A stretch of DNA of 64,000 nucleotides from Enterococcus sp. 9E7_DIV0242 (GTDB lineage: Bacteria; Bacillota; Bacilli; Lactobacillales; Enterococcaceae), in NCBI RefSeq assembly GCF_002140975.2, contig NZ_CP147247.1, positions 1,364,001 through 1,428,000 on the forward strand, given 5' to 3'. This document shows, in pieces, positions 35,928-42,647 of this stretch. A program made the translations under genes and the position numbers. The notes under the pieces were generated by a model. That model was not told where the DNA came from, searched no databases, and worked only from the letters and a program-made list of their open reading frames with translations. Position 1 is the first letter of the stretch. The number at the start of each line of letters is the position of its first letter.

Positions 35928-36347
35928 TCAAATATTCAAATTCAAGTCTCTCGCTACTTCCATAAAAAAATGATCTCTCAGCTCAAATGCCTTTGTTCTT
36001 CCCACAAAAATCAAGCCATTCGTGATTAATCCTTGAATCGTATACTTTGGCATCCGACGTATATATAGCTCTTGAATAATAACTCGAGTATCCTCGCAGC
36101 AATCCTCCAACAAATTGGCAACAATCCGTCTGTTTCGCTCCAAAGCAGAAAGTCTCTGATCCTGTTCGATTGTTATCATCATATTGACCTGTACATCATA
36201 ATCTGCTTTGCTTCCCTTGATTCCTGCATTCAAATCATTCTCGCGATAAGGATAACGAAGTTCCTCTTCTCTTTGCTTGATATATTCTTCTATTCTTGGA
36301 TAGTCCGCTAAAATATCCTTGATATAGTTAAATGTCGATTTTCTCAT
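35928..36347 (-). CDS. DUF722/RinA-ArpU-like phage late activator
   Basis: A 139-residue protein matching the DUF722-type layout: Y-rich N-terminus, YIKQREEELRYPY with DLNAGIKGSK, a central TIEQDQRLSALERNRR helix, and a C-terminal helix-turn-helix-like part (YTIQGLITNGLIFVGRTKAFELRDHFF). These proteins, like RinA and ArpU, sit just before phage late genes and are thought to activate them. It lies directly before the first late-promoter repeat, which supports that role here. Confidence 0.75.
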   Translation of the reverse strand: MRKSTFNYIKDILADYPRIEEYIKQREEELRYPYRENDLNAGIKGSKADYDVQVNMMITIEQDQRLSALERNRRIVANLLEDCCEDTRVIIQELYIRRMPKYTIQGLITNGLIFVGRTKAFELRDHFFMEVARDLNLNI

Positions 36348-36483
36348 ACCTGTTCTCTCCCTTATCCTTGATACAGATCACATGGCATACCATTTATCTG
36401 ATTCACTAACTACCTAATTCAAATTTTTGAAATGAAACTAATGACTGGGTTTTCTCATTTGTTTTGAACAACCTCTAAGTTAC

Positions 36484-36828
36484 TTACATGATCGTCTCTG
36501 CCAACTCTTGCACCTTTTTGACGACCTCTTCATCCTCCATCCACTGATCCGATTGAATCAAATCATAAATCTGTGCCATTTTAGTCGGCACCCAAGGATC
36601 TTTCTTTATGTCCTCATCTATATCTGAAATATCTATTGGCAACGTAGTAAAAAAACTGATACCCAGCTTTTCTTGTATTCCCAAAACTACCGTCAACGAA
36701 GGATTCAATTTTTTCTCTGCAGCGAGTTTAGCGTTGGGACCAACTAAATCTTGCCAGTTCAACTCTCTTTCCTGTCTGAAGCTATCTACCGCTTCCCAGA
36801 AATCTTCAATAGTCTTTATCGTGTCCAT
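36484..36828 (-). CDS. Unknown early protein, XRE-like fold possible
   Basis: A 114-residue helical protein (MDTIKTIEDFWEAVDSFRQ...). The segment NWQDLVGPNAKLAAEKKLNPSLTV resembles a degenerate helix-turn-helix, but the assignment is uncertain. The ATG at 36828 follows GAGGAGAAGG; an upstream start 12 codons earlier is not supported. It is placed between the Cro-like gene and the late activator, so it may be an early regulator. Confidence 0.6.
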   Translation of the reverse strand: MDTIKTIEDFWEAVDSFRQERELNWQDLVGPNAKLAAEKKLNPSLTVVLGIQEKLGISFFTTLPIDISDIDEDIKKDPWVPTKMAQIYDLIQSDQWMEDEEVVKKVQELAETIM

Positions 36829-36868
36829 AACCTTCTCCTCTCCATTCTTTTTTATAAAATTCACTGTT

Positions 36869-37015
36869 TCATTGATTTACAGCTTTGACCTCGTCTAGCT
36901 TTTCTTCTTGATTCAGCCGTTCTAAATATTGATAAGCTTCAATCAACGGTTTATGGACTCTGTACCATTCATCTGCTTGCAGCTTCGCTTTATGCAATGC
37001 TTCTTTTCTGTCCAT
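36869..37015 (-). CDS. Small helical early protein
   Basis: A 48-residue charged helical protein (MDRKEALHKAKLQAD...). Its start codon directly follows the stop of the 82-residue membrane protein (TAAATG), and GGAGAA lies inside that gene's end. Translational coupling makes it credible despite its size. Function unknown. Confidence 0.6.
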   Translation of the reverse strand: MDRKEALHKAKLQADEWYRVHKPLIEAYQYLERLNQEEKLDEVKAVNQ

Positions 37016-37264
37016 TTACTTTTCTCCATTCTCTGTTAAATAATCAATTAGATTGATTAAACGGATAATGATACGGTTTTTAAAGCACTGCCACTTTTTT
37101 CGAATTTTTCTTTCCGGTATATTGATACATTCACCAATAATCCAACCAGTAACTAGTGGGTAAACGGTTAGAAAAAACAAATAAGAACTCTTATGAATAA
37201 TCACAGACCCAACACTTGCTACAACGATTGATAGTGCCAAAGCGATTCTAGTTGTGTACTTCAT
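37016..37264 (-). CDS. Small membrane protein of the early operon
   Basis: An 82-residue protein with two hydrophobic segments (residues about 6-24 and 27-48) and a basic C-terminal tail. AAGGAAAAGC precedes the ATG. It follows the Cro-like gene. A role in exclusion or in protection of the host is possible but not shown. Confidence 0.65.
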   Translation of the reverse strand: MKYTTRIALALSIVVASVGSVIIHKSSYLFFLTVYPLVTGWIIGECINIPERKIRKKWQCFKNRIIIRLINLIDYLTENGEK

Positions 37265-37303
37265 GCTTTTCCTTCTTTCTAATTATCTATGATTTTTAAA
37301 AAA

Positions 37304-37317
37304 TCAAGTTTTCTTGA
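37304..37317. promoter_or_regulatory. Repressor operator OA
   Basis: Perfect palindrome TCAAGTTTTCTTGA, identical to OB, at the end of the Cro-like gene and upstream of the small membrane protein gene. Confidence 0.55.
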
Positions 37318-37537
37318 TTTTAAATTTAAAAAAATAACTGCCGATTTCATCACTCTTTATCGCTAAAAGTGAACAGACTTCCTTTATCTGGTACTGCTTA
37401 AAAAAGGATTCGCCACTCATGATATTTTGCCATTCTACTTTACTGATACCAACGAGCAAAAAGAATACTGACATTGAATCAACCACACCATCAATCTTCT
37501 TCTGCAACAAAGTATAATCAAATTCCACATTTTTCAA
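37304..37537 (-). CDS. Cro-like regulator, DUF739 family
   Basis: A 77-residue protein matching DUF739 from start to end: FDYTLLQKKI at the N-terminus, a helix-turn-helix in the middle (VGISKVEWQNIMSG), and the typical end YFFKFKIKKT. The best start is a TTG at 37537, eight bases after GGAGG and matching the family length; an ATG at 37552 is the alternative. It is transcribed from the minus-strand side of the divergent switch. A repressor operator copy lies at its 3' end. Confidence 0.75.
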   Translation of the reverse strand: MKNVEFDYTLLQKKIDGVVDSMSVFFLLVGISKVEWQNIMSGESFFKQYQIKEVCSLLAIKSDEIGSYFFKFKIKKT

Positions 37538-37560
37538 ATCAAATTCCTCCATAGCTAAAA

Positions 37561-37574
37561 TCAAGTTTTCTTGA
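37561..37574. promoter_or_regulatory. Repressor operator OB
   Basis: TCAAGTTTTCTTGA near the transcription start of the minus-strand early promoter. Binding would block early transcription. Confidence 0.65.
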
Positions 37575-37581
37575 CAAAAAT

Positions 37582-37610
37582 AGTGTAGCATCTCAAAAAA
37601 TAATTGTCAA
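37582..37610 (-). promoter_or_regulatory. Early (cro-side) promoter
   Basis: TTGACA (37605-37610), 17 bases, TACACT (37582-37587). A near-consensus promoter overlapping a TTGTCAAGAAAA half operator. Confidence 0.85.
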
Positions 37611-37634
37611 GAAAAACTGTATTTTTTCTTATTT

Positions 37635-37653
37635 TCTTGATTTCCAATCAAGA
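37635..37653. promoter_or_regulatory. Repressor operator OC
   Basis: TCTTGATTTCCAATCAAGA, covering the -35 of the repressor promoter. Shares the TCAAG half-site with OA and OB but in the opposite arrangement. Confidence 0.6.
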
Positions 37654-37665
37654 ATTCTCTATAAT
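37637..37665 (+). promoter_or_regulatory. Repressor promoter
   Basis: TTGATT (37637-37642), 17 bases, TATAAT (37660-37665), divergent from the early promoter. Confidence 0.82.
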
Positions 37666-37688
37666 TCATAGTAAGGGGGAAGATTTAA

Positions 37689-38078
37689 ATGAAGAAAGTT
37701 TCATTTGCTGAACGCTTGCGACAAGCGCTAAATGCAAGAAATATGAAGCAGATCACATTATCTGAAAAAAGTGGTGTTTCACGTTCATTGATCAGTGCTT
37801 ATCTAAAGGGCAATTATGAAGCCAAGCAGGATAACGTTTATTTTCTTGCTCAAGCTTTGGATGTAAATGAAGCCTGGCTGATGGGATTTGAAGACGTACC
37901 AATGGATCGTTCGCCAGAACAACAGATCGATGACTCACTCATTGATGCAGCAAGTGATTTTCTGTTAGATAACACAAACAAATACAATGATTTACTGAAG
38001 AAGCTAGTGCAATTAGACAATAAAGATCTTATTGTAGTAGAAAATTTGGTGGATTCCTTATTGAAAATAAAGGACTGA
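37689..38078 (+). CDS. CI-like repressor, short HTH form
   Basis: A 129-residue XRE-family regulator. The helix-turn-helix is at about residues 19-48 (MKQITLSEKSGVSRSLISAYLKG), with a family-typical WLMGFEDVPM following. The C-terminus is short and lacks the Ser/Lys self-cleavage domain of LexA-type repressors, so RecA-triggered cleavage is unlikely. Relief may instead come from the ImmA-like protease nearby. It is divergent from the Cro-like gene, with three operator-like sites around. Confidence 0.85.
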   Translation: MKKVSFAERLRQALNARNMKQITLSEKSGVSRSLISAYLKGNYEAKQDNVYFLAQALDVNEAWLMGFEDVPMDRSPEQQIDDSLIDAASDFLLDNTNKYNDLLKKLVQLDNKDLIVVENLVDSLLKIKD

Positions 38079-38085
38079 GACAGTA

Positions 38086-38120
38086 TCTACCGATTACTTA
38101 TGTATTAAGTAATCGGTAGA
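38086..38120 (+). terminator. Stem-loop after the repressor gene
   Basis: A perfect 15-base stem (TCTACCGATTACTTA and TAAGTAATCGGTAGA) with a five-base loop. No T-run follows directly, so termination is probable rather than certain. Confidence 0.6.
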
Positions 38121-38131
38121 GGCATGTACAA

Positions 38132-38245
38132 TCAGTTCTTTATTTTCTTTCTTTTTATAGTGAGTAACAATTGATATATTTTTTCCAACAACGTAATGTC
38201 TGATAACTCTTCGATGATTTGACAAATTTCTTTTTTATAATCCAT
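38132..38245 (-). CDS. Small helical antisense-strand protein
   Basis: A 37-residue reading frame (MDYKKEICQIIEELSDITLL...) with AAAGGGAT upstream. Similar short helical proteins are often found beside XRE regulators in Lactobacillales phages. It lies opposite to the two regulator genes. Its reality is moderate. Confidence 0.45.
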   Translation of the reverse strand: MDYKKEICQIIEELSDITLLEKIYQLLLTIKRKKIKN

Positions 38246-38345
38246 AGCATCTATATCCCTTTCTTTTCTCCTTTTTTGGGTCTGATTAAAAGATAGGGTT
38301 GATCCAACAACAATACCCCCTTCTTCACAAAAATGTAATTGTCAC

Positions 38346-38374
38346 TTGCGTAATTAGTAATTACGTTTTATAAT
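38346..38374 (+). promoter_or_regulatory. Promoter of the immR-immA pair
   Basis: TTGCGT (38346-38351), 17 bases, TATAAT (38369-38374). The spacer contains an operator-like palindrome. Confidence 0.7.
38350..38364. promoter_or_regulatory. ImmR operator 1
   Basis: Palindrome GTAATTAGTAATTAC inside the promoter spacer. Confidence 0.6.
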
Positions 38375-38399
38375 ATAGGTAGCAAATAAAAGGATTTAA

Positions 38400-38414
38400 G
38401 TAATTCTTAATTAC
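38400..38414. promoter_or_regulatory. ImmR operator 2
   Basis: Palindrome GTAATTCTTAATTAC, 50 bases from operator 1 (about five helical turns). A further half-site AATTACGCAAG lies at 38441-38451 and mirrors CTTGCGTAATT at operator 1. Confidence 0.6.
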
Positions 38415-38482
38415 ATAATAAATTGTAACAGGTAACTAACAATTACGCAAGCCTTTTAAGGAAAAAAAATAAGGAGAAAACA

Positions 38483-38845
38483 ATGAATATTCTAGCATTG
38501 AGAATTAAAGAATTGCGAAAAGCAAATAATATGTCTCAAAAAGAATTAGCTGATATCCTAGGAATGAAACGAGAAAATATTTCTAATTACGAACGTGGAG
38601 CTATCGTGAATGTTCCTAGTGAGGTACTTGAGAAATTGGCTGATCAGTTCAGTGTATCTATCGATTACCTAATGGGTAGGACGGATAAACCTAATGAAAC
38701 AGCTGTCGAAGAGGAGTATGCTGATTTATTAATGATGTTTAGAAAAGGAGAAAAGGCTGTTGGTGAAGAAAAGAAAGAGCAGTATAAAAAACAGGTAAAA
38801 AACCTGATGAACTATATTGCCCAATCAATGAATGAAGAGGAGTAG
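38483..38845 (+). CDS. ImmR-like XRE repressor
   Basis: A 120-residue regulator with a classic helix-turn-helix (residues about 17-40: NMSQKELADILGMKRENISNYERG), DYLMGRTD, and a charged helical C-terminus. It is followed 12 bases later by an ImmA-type peptidase gene, the arrangement known from ICEBs1 and many phages, where ImmA cleaves ImmR upon DNA damage or quorum signals. Its own promoter carries symmetric operator-like sites, suggesting autoregulation. Confidence 0.85.
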   Translation: MNILALRIKELRKANNMSQKELADILGMKRENISNYERGAIVNVPSEVLEKLADQFSVSIDYLMGRTDKPNETAVEEEYADLLMMFRKGEKAVGEEKKEQYKKQVKNLMNYIAQSMNEEE

Positions 38846-38857
38846 GAGTTTAGAATA

Positions 38858-39544
38858 ATGAACGATGCACTGGATATTCGATATTCGTTAACAAATTTGC
38901 TGATCAATCAATATATTCTAAAACGTAATCTCGAGCCAATCGACTATACCTTTGACATGTTTGTCAATAATTATTTAGAAAAAGAAAATATTGTCATTGA
39001 CACAAATATTCCCGTTACTGAAGAAGATTTTTTTCTAGCTGTAACAGTAAAAAAAGGAAAAAAAATCAGAATCTTTATCAATCCCCAAATGTCTAAAAAC
39101 AGATTTAATTTCAGCATTTGTCATGAAATAAGTCATTGCTATTATGATGTATCCAAAACTGAGGTCTCTCAAATGTTTTTCAATATGGATGAGAATCCTG
39201 CTTACTACACCGATGATGAGCTACTAACAGAAGAATTGGCCAACTTAGCAGCAAGTATCATCATGCTTCCTGATATCTCCTTACTGAAAAATCTATATAC
39301 GACGAAATCATTTTACTCCATTGCTGAAGAGTATAAAATGAGCCGCTCTGCTCTTTGGAGACGACTCGTCAATTTTGGAAAGCTAAAATGTGGGATGCCG
39401 GAAGAAATGGCTCAATCTTCGGCTACTCGTCTACAGCAAACAGGTGATAGAGATATTTATCATAAATTCATGTCTACTTGGGGTTCTACTGTAGAAAAAC
39501 AGATCATTCTAGATTTTGAAAACAGCATCCTTGAGATGGGCTAA
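38858..39544 (+). CDS. ImmA/IrrE-family metallopeptidase
   Basis: A 228-residue protein with the zinc motif HEISH (His89, Glu90, His93) within ICHEISHCYYD, and the downstream Glu-rich helix ELANLAASIIMLP that supplies the third ligand in this family. It probably cleaves the ImmR-like partner, and perhaps the short CI-like repressor, to induce the locus. The start follows a GAGGAGTAGGAG stretch at the end of the partner gene. Confidence 0.88.
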   Translation: MNDALDIRYSLTNLLINQYILKRNLEPIDYTFDMFVNNYLEKENIVIDTNIPVTEEDFFLAVTVKKGKKIRIFINPQMSKNRFNFSICHEISHCYYDVSKTEVSQMFFNMDENPAYYTDDELLTEELANLAASIIMLPDISLLKNLYTTKSFYSIAEEYKMSRSALWRRLVNFGKLKCGMPEEMAQSSATRLQQTGDRDIYHKFMSTWGSTVEKQIILDFENSILEMG

Positions 39545-39666
39545 AACAGCCTTCACATGATTTCATTCTATCTCTCTTTCTACTGGTCACTCCTGCTTCT
39601 CTCATACTTTAGTCTCATTCTTTCAATTGTCAACTTGTGCTATAGTTGAGACAAGAGGTGTTGTAG

Positions 39667-39750
39667 ATGAGAACAGCCAGAAGAATGTTTGGATGGGCGA
39701 TCGATGTATTGTCCGAGATACTCCTATCCCTATTTTTTAAAACTTCCTGA
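39667..39750 (+). CDS. Candidate 27-residue membrane peptide
   Basis: Reading frame MRTARRMFGWAIDVLSEILL... with a basic N-terminus and hydrophobic rest. An extended -10 (TGCTATAGT) at 39640-39650 and AGAGGTG before the ATG suggest a real compact transcript. The stop codon lies in the loop of the terminator. It could be a small toxin-like peptide, a leader peptide or a small RNA without translation. Confidence 0.4.
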   Translation: MRTARRMFGWAIDVLSEILLSLFFKTS

Positions 39751-39768
39751 AAAGGAAGTTTTTTTGTT
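39739..39768 (+). terminator. Terminator of the 27-residue peptide transcript
   Basis: AAAACTTCC and GGAAGTTTT stem followed by TTTTTG. Confidence 0.75.
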
Positions 39769-39879
39769 TCAATAGCCAACAAAAAATTAAATAAACCTCT
39801 TTTTGTAAAACACTATAGACAAAAAGATGTTATTATATTATTTTATAGTTACTTTAAGAAAAGGAGTTGTTACTTCATT

Positions 39880-39933
39880 ATGTGTTGTCTTTTATTCTTG
39901 CAATATTTACTTAGCTTATTCTGCTGCTTCTAA
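39880..39933 (+). CDS. Candidate 17-residue Cys/Leu-rich peptide
   Basis: Reading frame MCCLLFLQYLLSLFCCF with AAAGGAG 12-13 bases upstream and a terminator 21 bases downstream. It is extremely hydrophobic, with Cys pairs at both ends. Function unknown; it may also be a non-coding small RNA that contains this frame by chance. Confidence 0.3.
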   Translation: MCCLLFLQYLLSLFCCF

Positions 39934-39953
39934 TCAAAAAGTGTTTTCTTCCT

Positions 39954-39978
39954 AAACCTTCTCCTTTGAGAAGGTTTT
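39954..39978 (+). terminator. Terminator after the 17-residue frame
   Basis: AAACCTTCTC and GAGAAGGTTT stem with a four-base loop and seven T. Confidence 0.75.
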
Positions 39979-39981
39979 TTT

Positions 39982-40026
39982 ATTGATAAGTGAGCTTTGC
40001 ATATATTTTAAAGCTCACTTATCAAT
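39982..40026. repeat. Perfect 17-base inverted repeat
   Basis: ATTGATAAGTGAGCTTT and its exact complement separated by 11 bases, without a T-run on either strand. Confidence 0.7.
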
Positions 40027-40154
40027 TGCTTCTTCGCAAACAATTGAAACACCCACTCCACTTTCTTCAATTACATAAAAGCTTCAAATTACCTATTTTT
40101 AGTAAGTAGGATTTTTTAGTCCCGAAGAAATCAGAGCATTTAAAATACAAAATA

Positions 40155-40180
40155 AAAAACCCTTATCTATCAAGGGTTTA
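40155..40180 (-). terminator. Terminator of tRNA-Thr
   Basis: AAACCCTTGA and TAAGGGTTT stem followed by a T-run on the minus strand, just downstream of the tRNA. Confidence 0.8.
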
Positions 40181-40185
40181 AGCTA

Positions 40186-40258
40186 TGCCAGCTATAGGGA
40201 TCGAACCTACGACCTACGCGTTACGAGTGCGTTGCTCTACCAACTGAGCTAAGCTGGC
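40186..40258 (-). tRNA. tRNA-Thr (CGT anticodon)
   Basis: A 73-base cloverleaf: acceptor GCCAGCT paired with AGCTGGC plus discriminator A, D-arm GCTCAGTTGGTAGAGC, anticodon loop CTCGTAA (anticodon CGT, threonine ACG) and T-arm GTAGGTTCGATCCCTAT. The anticodon stem has a mismatch at the last pair (31-39). CCA is not encoded. It has its own promoter and terminator. Confidence 0.95.
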
Positions 40259-40272
40259 CAGTAACTGAAATT

Positions 40273-40301
40273 ATTATAAGACTCTTTCAAAAAAATGTAA
40301 A
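40273..40301 (-). promoter_or_regulatory. tRNA-Thr promoter
   Basis: TTTACA (40296-40301), 17 bases, TATAAT (40273-40278), 15 bases before the tRNA. Confidence 0.8.
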
Positions 40302-40367
40302 GTAATGTTTCTATCTTCTCTTCTTTGACGAAAAATGAATCCATTTCCTTTCATCAATATAAACAAA

Positions 40368-40405
40368 CAGCCAGTACGAAGAGATCGTTCTCTTGATACT
40401 GGCTG
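40368..40405 (-). terminator. upp terminator
   Basis: CAGCCAGTA and TACTGGCTG outer stem with an inner AAGAGA/TCTCTT stem, followed by TTTGTTT. Confidence 0.8.
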
Positions 40406-40415
40406 CTCCTATTGC

Positions 40416-41045
40416 TTATTTTGTACCGAATAAACGGTCTCCGGCATCGCCCAAGCCTGGAACGATATAGCCGTCTTCATTTAGTTTTTCATCTAAAGCA
40501 GCTGTATAAATATCAATATCTGGATGTGCTTCTTGCAAAGCTTTTACCCCTTCAGGGGCTGCAACTAAACAAACAAATTTGATATTGCTGCCGCCGCGTT
40601 CCTTCAATGAATCAATAGCCATGATTGCTGATCCGCCTGTTGCAAGCATTGGATCGACAACAAATAATTGTCTTGCATCGATGTCTTCAGGCATCTTAAC
40701 AAAATATTCTACAGGCTCTAGTGTTTCGTGGTCACGGTATAGTCCTACATGACCAACTTTGGCTGCTGGAATCAATTCCAAGATGCCGTCAACCATTCCG
40801 ATTCCGGCTCTTAAAATAGGAACGATCGCTACTTTTTTCCCAGACAACGTTTTTTGAGTTGTTGGTCCCATAGGTGTTTCGATCACGACATCCTCTAAAG
40901 GCATATCTCTTGATACTTCATAAGCCATCAACATGGCGATTTCGTTTACTACCTCACGAAATACTTTAGTTCCGCAATCCTTATCTCTAATGATTGTCAG
41001 TTTGTGCTGGATCAATGGATGATCAATTACTTGAAATTTTCCCAT
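40416..41045 (-). CDS. upp: Uracil phosphoribosyltransferase
   Basis: A 209-residue cytosolic enzyme that turns uracil and PRPP into UMP (pyrimidine salvage). Family motifs are clear: the PRPP-binding loop [12 protein letters not shown], the [10 protein letters not shown] segment and the C-terminal [26 protein letters not shown] precedes the ATG. In enterococci upp usually lies near glyA; here the PTS-MurQ operon and other genes intervene. A stem-loop in its leader (about 41117-41146) followed by a short T tract might be an attenuator. Confidence 0.97.
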   Translation of the reverse strand: MGKFQVIDHPLIQHKLTIIRDKDCGTKVFREVVNEIAMLMAYEVSRDMPLEDVVIETPMGPTTQKTLSGKKVAIVPILRAGIGMVDGILELIPAAKVGHVGLYRDHETLEPVEYFVKMPEDIDARQLFVVDPMLATGGSAIMAIDSLKERGGSNIKFVCLVAAPEGVKALQEAHPDIDIYTAALDEKLNEDGYIVPGLGDAGDRLFGTK

Positions 41046-41198
41046 GTTCAGTCTCCTTACTATTCATTTTCTGTTGCTGTATGAATTGCACGAAATAATC
41101 TATTGCATAAAAAGTACCTATTGCTTTCAGTTTAAAGCAATAGAACTTACTGCCAATAGCATTTATTTCGTCGTATAAATATATTGTAAAACAAAAAA

Positions 41199-41222
41199 GA
41201 GTGATTGACTAGTCAATCACTC
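41199..41222 (-). terminator. Terminator of the PTS-murQ operon
   Basis: Perfect palindrome GAGTGATTGACT/AGTCAATCACTC followed by TTTTTTG on the minus strand. Confidence 0.85.
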
Positions 41223-41227
41223 AATAA

Positions 41228-41644
41228 TTATTCCTCATATTCATCATCATCTAATTCAAGCAGCTCGATTGCTGCGACAGCATCTTTTCCAATCGGTAAA
41301 AGATAGGCAACAAGCTCATCAATATCTTCAATCGGTGAGAGTGCTGCTTCTATCACTAATGCTAAATTCAAGCCTGAAATCACTCGTATATTTTCTCGCG
41401 TGCCCATTTCCATCATAGCTGCATTACAAGGTGTACCACCTTTGAGATCCGCAAGTATCAGGACTTGTTCTTCTTCCGTTTTATCCAGAATCGCTTTCAG
41501 TTTTTGCTGCGTACCATCTAAGCCGTCATGCTCTTCCATTGATACGACCTCTGCTGCAGCCAGATCACCGGCAATCATTTTTGCAGATTGTAGTGTTTCA
41601 TAGGCCATTTTTCCATGACTCATCAAAATTATTTTTGGTTTCAT
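41228..41644 (-). CDS. Mannose-family PTS component IIA
   Basis: A 138-residue EIIA-Man domain protein with the phosphorylated His10 (MSHGKMA) and LADLKGGTPCNAAM. It passes phosphate from HPr to the matching IIB. It is the last gene of the operon, separated from the IIB, IIC and IID genes by murQ, the regulator and the hydrolase, which supports one shared sugar pathway. The C-terminus is acidic (ELDDDEYEE). Confidence 0.92.
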   Translation of the reverse strand: MKPKIILMSHGKMAYETLQSAKMIAGDLAAAEVVSMEEHDGLDGTQQKLKAILDKTEEEQVLILADLKGGTPCNAAMMEMGTRENIRVISGLNLALVIEAALSPIEDIDELVAYLLPIGKDAVAAIELLELDDDEYEE

Positions 41645-41663
41645 TGTTTTGCTCCCTACTTCT

Positions 41664-42647
41664 CTAAAAATAAGTTGAATAAAGTGCTGCTCTTTCTTTT
41701 ATAAAGCCATGGTCCTCTCTCGTTGGATGAATCCGATTCGTCAATAAAACAAATCCTTTTTTTCGCTCCATATCCAGTCCAATCGAGGTCCCAGTAAAGC
41801 CTGTATGAAACAGGTAAGCGGACTCTAAACCTTGCTTTTGTTCCCAACCATAAGCTCTGCCTTGCACATTTGTACTCCTTACTTTATCAAAAAGTTCGTT
41901 GGTAAACAACCTAGCATCCTTTTCCAAATAAGCAGTCACAAATTTATTGATATCCGCCAAGGTAGAAAAAAGTCCAGCACTACTTGCCTCTATTTCTAGC
42001 TTATATGCCTTAGAATCGTGGACTTCGCCATGTATAAGACCTCTCTCAACTGTCTGTTCGGTAGGAATTGCTTTACTAGAATCAGACGGATAATAGCTTG
42101 TCTCTACCATTCCCAATGGGTGAAAAATATTTGTCTGGAAACTCTGTTCCAATGAACTCCCATCTATTGCCTTGATTATTTCTCCTAGCAAAAGAAAACC
42201 TATATCAGAATAAACCGTTTTATATGAGGAATCGTCTATACAGCAGCTCTTAAAGTAAGTATGGAGAAAAGCTTGAGTAAATGTTTCCTTCTCCCGCTTT
42301 GAAAAATCTGCTTGAAATCCGCCTTTATGCAACAATAAATCACCTATCGTTATTTTGATTGTTGCAAATTCAGGAATCACCTCATTAACTGGTGACGTAA
42401 AGTCTAATCGATCGTCATCAATCAGTTGCAGGATTCGGGTGGTTGTCCCTATTATTTTTGTCAGTGAAGCTATGTCATAGAGTGCTCCTTCTTTGACAAG
42501 CTTATCGGAAAATGGCGTACAGACACCCATCCTACCAGCATAATGATTCGCACATCCTTCTGTCGTGACGAACGACCAAGAGGCACCGGGAATAACTTTT
42601 TCAGAGACCAATCGATTGATTTTTTTTGAAATCACTTCTGTATACAT
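41664..42647 (-). CDS. AmpC-like serine hydrolase of the MurQ operon
   Basis: A 327-residue class C beta-lactamase-fold protein without a signal peptide. It has the catalytic SLTK (Ser61, Lys64), YSD (146-148) and the HTG of FHTGFTG. In Bacillus the murQ cluster also carries such a gene (ybbE), so a role in muropeptide or peptide-sugar processing is likely, not drug resistance. It begins directly after the murQ stop codon. A paralogue lies at 61215-62279. Confidence 0.85.
   Translation of the reverse strand: MYTEVISKKINRLVSEKVIPGASWSFVTTEGCANHYAGRMGVCTPFSDKLVKEGALYDIASLTKIIGTTTRILQLIDDDRLDFTSPVNEVIPEFATIKITIGDLLLHKGGFQADFSKREKETFTQAFLHTYFKSCCIDDSSYKTVYSDIGFLLLGEIIKAIDGSSLEQSFQTNIFHPLGMVETSYYPSDSSKAIPTEQTVERGLIHGEVHDSKAYKLEIEASSAGLFSTLADINKFVTAYLEKDARLFTNELFDKVRSTNVQGRAYGWEQKQGLESAYLFHTGFTGTSIGLDMERKKGFVLLTNRIHPTREDHGFIKERAALYSTYF

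Larger units (their letters stand above)
39545..40185. other. Intergenic region with two tiny ORFs and a long inverted repeat
   Basis: About 640 bases between the phage-like block and tRNA-Thr. It holds two very short reading frames, each with ribosome site and intrinsic terminator, and a perfect 17-base inverted repeat. No integrase or attachment repeat is recognised. Confidence 0.55.

Noticed and set aside
41664..42647. A beta-lactamase resistance gene.
   Set aside because: No signal peptide, chromosomal murQ operon context and low-level family similarity only.
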